In this document: in pieces, positions 4,107 to 8,844 of the stretch
How the letters are laid out: each line of letters opens with the position of its first letter
Numbering within the stretch: the stretch's first letter is position 1
NCBI GenBank assembly: GCA_051819745.1
Contig: JBNJGO010000033.1
Coordinates: 1-8,844, forward strand
Length of the DNA stretch: 8,844 nucleotides
Source: SKGA01 sp051819745
GTDB lineage: Archaea; Nanobdellota; Nanobdellia; Woesearchaeales; SKGA01
Direction of reading: 5' to 3'
Translations under genes and position numbers: made by a program
Notes under the pieces: model-generated
What the model saw: only the letters and a program-made list of their open reading frames with translations
Database searches by the model: none
What the model was told of the DNA's origin: nothing

Positions 4107-4926
4107 ATGGCAACTAAGAAAAAAACTTCTCGGAAAAAAACTGTGAGGCGATCGACTGCAACTAAGAAGCGATCACCTGCTAAGAAAAAAACTGTTAGAA
4201 AAACGTCGGCTTCTCGTAAGAAGGCTCCTGCTAAACGCAAAACTGCTACTAAGCGTAAGNNNNNNNNNNNNNNNNNNNNNNNNNNNNNNNNNNNNNNNNN
4301 NNNNNNNNNNNNNNNNNNNNNNNNNNNNNNNNNNNNNNNNNNNNNNNNNNNNNNNNNNNACTAAGAAGCGATCACCTGCTAAGAAAAAAACTGTTAGAAA
4401 AACGTCGGCTTCTCGTAAGAAGGCTCCTGCTAAACGCAAAACTGCTACTAAGCGTAAGACTGCTAAGAAGAAATCTTCTGCTAAGAAGAAGACTACTAAG
4501 CGTAAGTCTCCTGCTAAGAAGAAGACTGCTACTAAGCGTAAGACTGCTAAGAAGAAATCTTCTGCTAAGAAGAAAACTACTAAGCGTAAGTCTCCTGCTA
4601 AACGAAAAACTGCTACTAAGCGTAAGACTGCTAAGCGTAAGTCTCCTGCTAAGCGTAAGACTGCTAAGAAGAAATCTTCTGCTAAGAAGAAGACTGCTAA
4701 GAAGAAATCTTCTGCTAAGAAGAAGACTGCTAAGCGTAAGTCTCCTGCTAAGCGTAAGACTGCTAAGAAGAAGACTGCTAAGAAGAAATCTTCTGCTAAG
4801 CGTAAGTCTCCTGCTAAGCGTAAGACTGCTAAGAAGAAATCTTCTGCTAAGAAGAAGACTGCTAAGCGTAAGTCTCCTGCTAAACGCAAAACGGCTACTA
4901 AGCGTAAGACTTCTAGAAAAAAATAA
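4107..4926 (+). CDS. histone H1-like Lys/Arg-rich repeat protein (interrupted by a sequence gap)
   Basis: The start is supported by GAGGTG five nt upstream. The product is almost only Lys, Arg, Ser, Thr, Ala and Pro, with no acidic residues. After a less regular N-terminus it becomes modules of the form TAKKK-SSAKKK and TAKRK-SPAKRK, with TATKRK linkers. This composition and the repeated SPAK motifs resemble histone H1 C-terminal tails and chlamydial Hc1/Hc2, suggesting a nucleoid protein that coats or compacts DNA; this is inference from composition only. The 100-N gap shifts the frame and creates a false stop at 4362-4364. The 99 nt before and after the gap are identical, so merging them gives one continuous 206-codon gene ending at TAA 4924-4926. 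A T-rich terminator follows. Confidence 0.8.
4161..4458. repeat. 99-bp exact duplication flanking the gap
   Basis: 4161-4259 and 4360-4458 are identical over all 99 bases and each abuts the N run. This is the pattern of two contig ends that share an assembly k-mer overlap and were scaffolded instead of merged, so the two copies are probably one stretch of DNA. Confidence 0.95.
4260..4359. other. scaffold gap (100 N)
   Basis: Exactly 100 Ns, the conventional placeholder for a gap of unknown size. See the flanking 99-bp duplication: the true gap may be an overlap. Confidence 0.99.
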
Positions 4927-4958
4927 TTTTTTCTTTTCTTTTTTCTTTTCTATATTTT
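4927..4958 (+). terminator. T/C-rich terminator after the H1-like gene
   Basis: Six successive T-runs begin right after the TAA stop. They lie between convergent genes and overlap the last codons of the minus-strand gene. Confidence 0.55.
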
Positions 4959-5324
4959 TATGCTCTTTCTTACAATAATATGTTTTAATAATTCTCTAAG
5001 AACGACTTGTTCACCTTCTTGTAAACTTTTTTTAGAGGTGTTAGTTTTAATAGTGAAAAAACTGTTCTTTTTTGAAATCCAAATCTGAGTTGTTTCATTA
5101 TTGAAAGAATGAAAAAAACTAGTTGTTTGTTTTTTATCTTCCAGAATAAGAATTATTTCACCAAGTTCCATATCATTAAATTTCACTGGCTTCCAATTCC
5201 AACCCTTTTCTTGTTTAGGTTTTGGAGTTCCGAATTCAAAATATGTTTCTTGATTTTTGTTCAGTGTCACTTTCAAACAATTGTTTTTGCTAAAAAATGC
5301 CTTTTGAAGAAGTATTGATGTCAT
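4950..5324 (-). CDS. small Whirly-like ssDNA-binding protein (putative)
   Basis: 124 residues from the ATG at 5324; a TTG at 5327 would add one codon. No signal peptide or membrane segment is seen. Predicted content is beta-strands followed by a C-terminal helix. The order of features recalls Whirly domains, which bind single-stranded DNA: an aromatic strand (TYFEFG, 27-32), W-x-WK (42-45), ELGEI (53-57), SFFHS (69-73), a further strand pair (TQIWI, 79-83, and FFTIKT), then a helix E-x-x-VLRELLKHII (105-117). Plant Whirly proteins show the matching DWEK, EVG-I and EFFH landmarks in the same order. This is recognition by eye, without an alignment score; a DPANN-specific protein of unknown function is the alternative. 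TATA AATTTATAA (5346-5354) is 26 nt from the ATG, so the transcript is probably leaderless. Confidence 0.6.
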   Translation of the reverse strand: MTSILLQKAFFSKNNCLKVTLNKNQETYFEFGTPKPKQEKGWNWKPVKFNDMELGEIILILEDKKQTTSFFHSFNNETTQIWISKKNSFFTIKTNTSKKSLQEGEQVVLRELLKHIIVRKSIKI

Positions 5325-5345
5325 CAATTGTTATGTGGATTTGCT

Positions 5346-5354
5346 AATTTATAA
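5346..5354 (-). promoter_or_regulatory. TATA box of the Whirly-like gene
   Basis: Read on the minus strand as TTATAAATT, centred 26 nt before the ATG at 5324. It supports ATG over the upstream TTG and a leaderless mRNA. Confidence 0.55.
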
Positions 5355-5392
5355 CAATGTTGTCGACTTGTCCAGTGAGTATAGTGTTTTTG

Positions 5393-7738
5393 CTATTTTG
5401 TTTTATTTTTAGATGTTTTTTTACTGCTTTTTTTAGATGATTTCTTAGAATTTTTTTTACTTGATTTTTTTGTAGTTTTCTTTGATGATTTCTTCTTTTT
5501 GTTATAGTCAATTACTTTTGGTTCTTCACCTTCTTTTTTAGGAATTTGAATGATTGTTTTACATTTAGGATAATTACTACAACCTAAGAATTCTCCGTAC
5601 ACGCTTTTTCGAAGAGCCATCTTACTACCGCAATTAGGACACGGCTTTTCAAGAAGTTCTTTAACAATAGGATTCATTTCTTTTTCATCTTCGCGTTTTT
5701 TTGCCGGACAATCCATGTTAAAACAAACGGTTTTTTGTTTACGTCCAGAACCAACTTCAATCATAGGATAACCACATTCTTCACACATTTTTTTTGTTGG
5801 TCGAACATTCTTTCCATCTCCAGGAAGAGAGAATATGGCTTTACATTCAGGATAATTACTGCAACCGATGAACTTTTGCTTGGTCTTTTTTGAATATCTA
5901 ATCATTAATTTTCCTTCTTTACACACAGGACAATCTCCGATAGTATTTTCTTTTTCTTGTGTTTCTTTGAGAGAATTTCTAAGTTCTCCGCCAATATCCT
6001 TTTCTTGCTTTTTAAACTGAGAAAGTATTTTGTCCAATTCTTTTTTCGCTTCACCGAGAACTTCTGATTCGGTCTTTTTTTGTTCACGAATAAGATCCAT
6101 TTCTTCCTCAAACATTCTAGTAAGTTCTTCTTTGACAATATCTGGAACATACTTATCGAGGACTTCTATTGTACGAATACCTATTTCTGTTGGTTGTAAT
6201 GTCTTTTCAGAAACATAACCTCGCTTGAACAGTGTTTCAATAATTGCTGCTCTTGTAGCTTTCGTTCCCAGATTTCTTTTCTCAAGTTCTTTAATTAAAC
6301 TAGATGGTGTGAATCGTTTAGGTGGCTTGGTTTCTTTAGCGTCAAGTATTGTTTTCTTATGCTTGATATTATCTTGAATTTCAACTTTTGGAACAGTCTG
6401 TTCTTCAAGTTTTACATGATATCCATATTCTTCAAACCATCCTTGCTTAACAGTTCTCGTTCCCTTACCAATAAACAATTCTCCAGAAACATCAATATGT
6501 ATTTTAGTCGTTTCACGAATTGCAGGTGTTGAAAATGTAGCTAGAAATCGACGCACAATAAGATCATACACTCGTAGATGCCTATTATCTAGGGTACTGC
6601 TATCAGGAATTATTCCTGTAGGGTAAATTGCAGGGTGTGCAGGATCTGTTTTCTTACCATTATTTGGTTTTAATTGACCTTGTGAAAGTAATTTTTCAGC
6701 ATGAGATTTATAGATTGGATGTCGTTTAAGATTTTCGAGTAATTTTTTATATCCTAATTCTTTCGGTAATTGTTGAGAACTTGTTCTTGGATATGAAGTG
6801 TATCCTTTTGTGTATAATTCTTGAGCAATAGCAAGAGTATCCTTAGGTTTTATGTGAAGTGATCGAAAACTTTCTGTTTGTAAGGTTGTCAAATCGAAAG
6901 GATAAGGTGGTTGACTTGTTTTTTGTGATGCTTTTTTATCAACAATAGTTCCATCATTATCTTTTACTTTTTTGTATTTCTCTTTAGCTTCAGCTTCATC
7001 CCATAATTTTCCCTTATGATGTTCGGCTGTAATAACTTCTTCTTTAATACTACCCTCAAATATTATTTGCCAATACGGAACTGGTTTGAATTTTTGAATC
7101 TCCTTTTCTTTATCAACAAGTAATTTTAAAGCAGGTCCTTGTACTCGACCGCTAGATAATGATTTGAACAAACCTGCTTTTCGAATCGCAGAACTGAGTG
7201 CTCGAGAAATATTAATACCATACATCCAATCAAGAAAATGTCTTGTCTCGCCAGCGTATGCTTGACCCCACTCGAGATGTGGGAGTTTCTTATCATATGA
7301 TGCAATGAGATCCGGTTTGGTGAGTGTTGAGAATTTCATCCGTTTAGCATCTTTTTGTTTACATGCATAACGAACAAGATTCAAACCAATAACTTCCCCT
7401 TCGACATCAAAGTCTGTTGCTACGGTAAATGAATCGGCATTTTTTGCTAATTTTTTTATTGCAGAAAGATATTTACTTGTATAACTCGCATCTTTATTGA
7501 CTGTGTGGGAAGGATACCATTTAATGTCGTAGCTAGGGTATGAAAATGATTTTTCTGTCTCTGACAGTGCATACACGTGACCAACTGCAGGTGCAATAAC
7601 AATATCCTTTCCTTTATGTGTAAGAATAAAATGAGAAACTCCTTTTTCTTTTTTCACAATCGGCTTTCCTTCAGAAAGACTTTCAGCAATCTTTTTTGCT
7701 TGCGATGGTTTCTCAGTGATAATAAGTTCATAAGACAT
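5393..7738 (-). CDS. topA: DNA topoisomerase I (type IA) with three zinc ribbons
   Basis: 781 residues, full length. It relaxes negative supercoils by passing strands through a transient break. The Toprim domain has E9 (ITEKPSQA) and DFDVE (D109, D111, E113) for metal binding. The catalytic tyrosine is Y316 in GYTSYPRTS, and GRVQGPAL (198-205) and the surrounding topoisomerase core are intact. Three Cys4 ribbons follow: C603/C606/C626/C632, C652/C655/C672/C677 and C700/C703/C720/C726. The last 35 residues (from 747) are a Lys/Ser/Thr tail, likely for extra DNA contact. The helicase part of reverse gyrase is absent, so there is no sign of hyperthermophily here. The start at 7738 has a TATA box 29 nt upstream. 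It lies downstream of the GTPase gene on the same strand but has its own promoter. Confidence 0.96.
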   Translation of the reverse strand: MSYELIITEKPSQAKKIAESLSEGKPIVKKEKGVSHFILTHKGKDIVIAPAVGHVYALSETEKSFSYPSYDIKWYPSHTVNKDASYTSKYLSAIKKLAKNADSFTVATDFDVEGEVIGLNLVRYACKQKDAKRMKFSTLTKPDLIASYDKKLPHLEWGQAYAGETRHFLDWMYGINISRALSSAIRKAGLFKSLSSGRVQGPALKLLVDKEKEIQKFKPVPYWQIIFEGSIKEEVITAEHHKGKLWDEAEAKEKYKKVKDNDGTIVDKKASQKTSQPPYPFDLTTLQTESFRSLHIKPKDTLAIAQELYTKGYTSYPRTSSQQLPKELGYKKLLENLKRHPIYKSHAEKLLSQGQLKPNNGKKTDPAHPAIYPTGIIPDSSTLDNRHLRVYDLIVRRFLATFSTPAIRETTKIHIDVSGELFIGKGTRTVKQGWFEEYGYHVKLEEQTVPKVEIQDNIKHKKTILDAKETKPPKRFTPSSLIKELEKRNLGTKATRAAIIETLFKRGYVSEKTLQPTEIGIRTIEVLDKYVPDIVKEELTRMFEEEMDLIREQKKTESEVLGEAKKELDKILSQFKKQEKDIGGELRNSLKETQEKENTIGDCPVCKEGKLMIRYSKKTKQKFIGCSNYPECKAIFSLPGDGKNVRPTKKMCEECGYPMIEVGSGRKQKTVCFNMDCPAKKREDEKEMNPIVKELLEKPCPNCGSKMALRKSVYGEFLGCSNYPKCKTIIQIPKKEGEEPKVIDYNKKKKSSKKTTKKSSKKNSKKSSKKSSKKTSKNKTK

Positions 7739-7761
7739 TGATAAAGCGTATAACTACGTCC

Positions 7762-7773
7762 TTTTTATAAATC
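7762..7773 (-). promoter_or_regulatory. TATA box of topA
   Basis: GATTTATAAAAA on the minus strand, centred about 29 nt before the ATG. The predicted leader is only a few nt and no Shine-Dalgarno is seen. Confidence 0.6.
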
Positions 7774-7796
7774 TTGTTATGGTTTTTGATTGGATA

Positions 7797-8546
7797 TTAC
7801 GATTTTTCGCTTCCGATATTTCCTTTCTGCCATTCATTAATGAGTATTTGAGCCGTTGTTGCGGTATCGGGAACTCCACCTTTCTTTAATCGATTAAGAG
7901 ACCGGGCAATAGCTTCAAGAACATCGTCTTCATCTTGATCGCTGTCAATATCATAATGATTACAAATAGTTTGTTTGTGTAATAAAATCAAATCAAGAGC
8001 TGTTTCTTCAGGGTTTTTCTTAACATTAACCGCTGAAGAAATCTTTAACTCGTCTATTTTCTTAGTATCTGTTGAAGATAATACTCCCGGAGTATCTATC
8101 ACGCGAATCTTATTGTCGATTTTTACATTTTGTCGACCTTTAGTATAACCACTAACTGAAGAGACTCCTGCACTTGACTTTCCTTTCAACGAGTTAATAA
8201 TGCTTGATTTTCCCGTGTTAGGATAGCCAACGACACCAACAGTTACGGGCGTAATTTGAGCATAACGAAGAATTTTTTGACGAAGTAATGTCATCCCATA
8301 ATATTTTCTTGCCGAAACAAACACACAAGGATGTAATGATTGCTTGTATGACTCAAGCTTTTCTTTATTAACAAGATCTGCTTTATTAATAACTGTAATC
8401 ACTGTTTTATGTTTGGACTTTGCTTTATTTCGAAGCTCATGATTATCTGTTTTTCCTATCATACGAGCATCTACAACAAGGAGGATAATGTCTGATTTTT
8501 CAAGAACGTCATTGACGATTTTCCAAAAATTATTTCTCATCGGCAT
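7797..8546 (-). CDS. circularly permuted GTPase, RbgA/YlqF-MJ1464 family
   Basis: 249 residues with the GTPase motifs in permuted order: G4 NKAD (54-57), G5-like VSAR (77-80), G1 P-loop GYPNTGKSS (107-115), G2 near T135 and G3 DTPG (151-154). The DAR signature (26-28) precedes them. The C-terminal helical part with KGGVPD (222-227) and EWQKGNI is typical of RbgA/Nog2/MTG1-type proteins, which act in large-subunit ribosome assembly; that role is transferred from the family. It is shorter than many relatives. Two starts are possible: ATG 8546, or ATG 8540 two codons in. The TATA box lies 21 nt from the first and 27 nt from the second, which favours 8540 if the mRNA is leaderless. Confidence 0.88.
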   Translation of the reverse strand: MPMRNNFWKIVNDVLEKSDIILLVVDARMIGKTDNHELRNKAKSKHKTVITVINKADLVNKEKLESYKQSLHPCVFVSARKYYGMTLLRQKILRYAQITPVTVGVVGYPNTGKSSIINSLKGKSSAGVSSVSGYTKGRQNVKIDNKIRVIDTPGVLSSTDTKKIDELKISSAVNVKKNPEETALDLILLHKQTICNHYDIDSDQDEDDVLEAIARSLNRLKKGGVPDTATTAQILINEWQKGNIGSEKS

Positions 8547-8562
8547 ACTAGTATTGATTAAA

Positions 8563-8570
8563 GATATAAA
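8563..8570 (-). promoter_or_regulatory. TATA box of the GTPase gene
   Basis: TTTATATC on the minus strand, 27 nt from ATG 8540. It shares an 87-nt intergenic region with the divergent lgt promoter. Confidence 0.5.
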
Positions 8571-8602
8571 AATTCTTCTGTATTTGGTTTACCAATATTA
8601 AG

Positions 8603-8610
8603 TTTTAAAT
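8603..8610 (+). promoter_or_regulatory. TATA box of lgt
   Basis: TTTTAAAT is centred 27 nt before the ATG at 8634, consistent with a leaderless mRNA. No Shine-Dalgarno is visible. Confidence 0.55.
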
Positions 8611-8633
8611 ACTAGGTGTTCTCTTCACATATT

Positions 8634-8844
8634 ATGTTTAACGTTTCGATAGATCCGGTCTTATTATCTGTTGGTTCAGTTGATATCAGATATTATGGTC
8701 TTGTTTATGCTCTTGGATTCTTAGTAGCGTATTTGTTTTTCAAATGGTCTGCCAAAAAAAATATAATCTCATTTTCACAAGAAGAAGTGGATATGTTTAT
8801 CATATACGCGATAATCGGAGGGATTCTTGGAGGGCGAATCGGAG
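8634..8844 (+). CDS. lgt: prolipoprotein diacylglyceryl transferase (Lgt), 5' part
   Basis: The first 70 codons; the gene runs off the right edge. Lgt is the membrane enzyme that moves diacylglyceryl from a phospholipid to the lipobox cysteine of lipoproteins. Visible hallmarks are IDPVLLSVGSVDIRYYGLVY at the start, a first membrane segment (about 20-37), then a second segment ending in GGILGGRIG, the start of the conserved GGR-GY motif. The catalytic residues further on lie outside the window. Bacterial Lgt has the same N-terminus. Most archaea lack this family, so the gene was probably acquired from bacteria; base composition here is like that of its neighbours. Confidence 0.88.
   Translation, partial: MFNVSIDPVLLSVGSVDIRYYGLVYALGFLVAYLFFKWSAKKNIISFSQEEVDMFIIYAIIGGILGGRIG

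Noticed and set aside
4107..4364. An 85-codon protein ending at 4364
   Set aside because: The stop is created by the arbitrary 100-N spacer shifting the frame; the gene continues in the frame after the gap.
4173..4889. 238-codon minus-strand ORF rich in Leu, Ala and Phe
   Set aside because: It mirrors the Lys-rich codon repeats of the H1-like gene and has no start signal or homology; it only stays open because the repeat lacks stops in that frame.
5109..6218. Small plus- and minus-strand ORFs within the Whirly-like and topA genes
   Set aside because: Shadows in other frames of supported genes, without start signals or recognisable products.

Overview
The window is AT-rich archaeal DNA, most likely from a small-genome DPANN lineage of the Woesearchaeales/Pacearchaeales kind; that placement is inference. 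The domain is clear from the content: ribosomal proteins eL41 and eS1 (S3Ae), a Dph1/Dph2-type diphthamide gene fragment, two intron-bearing tRNA genes whose splice sites can be drawn as bulge-helix-bulge, TATA boxes about 22-29 nt upstream of start codons, T-rich terminators and an archaeal-type topoisomerase I. The 100-N run shows that it comes from a draft scaffold.

Layout. 1-131: end of a 47-bp tandem repeat array. 265-421: tRNA-Ile(UAU) with two introns (anticodon loop and T loop). 503-531: a second copy of its 3' acceptor end and T-rich terminator. 754-873: tRNA-Glu(UUC) carrying the same 45-nt T-loop intron as tRNA-Ile. 967-1993: eL41 and eS1 operon, plus strand; eS1 has a roughly 100-residue charged, mostly acidic tail. 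2066-2359: N-terminal third of Dph1/Dph2, truncated. 2401-3975: OB-fold plus DHH/DHHA1 phosphoesterase (archaeal RecJ-like). 4107-4926: a Lys/Arg-rich, histone-H1-like repeat protein interrupted by a 100-N gap that looks like an assembly artefact. Minus strand: 4950-5324, a small protein resembling Whirly-type ssDNA-binding proteins; 5393-7738, topoisomerase I with three Cys4 zinc ribbons and a Lys/Ser tail; 7797-8546, a circularly permuted RbgA/MJ1464-like GTPase. 8634-8844, plus strand: the first 70 codons of a prolipoprotein diacylglyceryl transferase (Lgt).

The genes form two loose themes: translation (two tRNAs, eL41, eS1, the diphthamide remnant, the ribosome-assembly-type GTPase) and DNA structure (DHH nuclease, H1-like protein, Whirly-like protein, topoisomerase I). 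Apart from eL41-eS1, most genes seem to have their own promoter, and several look leaderless.

The strongest unusual signals are the identical T-loop intron in two different tRNA genes with an adjacent duplicated tRNA 3' end, the exact 99-nt overlap across the N gap (the gap is probably not real), the truncated dph2, the Whirly-like protein, and an Lgt gene in an archaeon.
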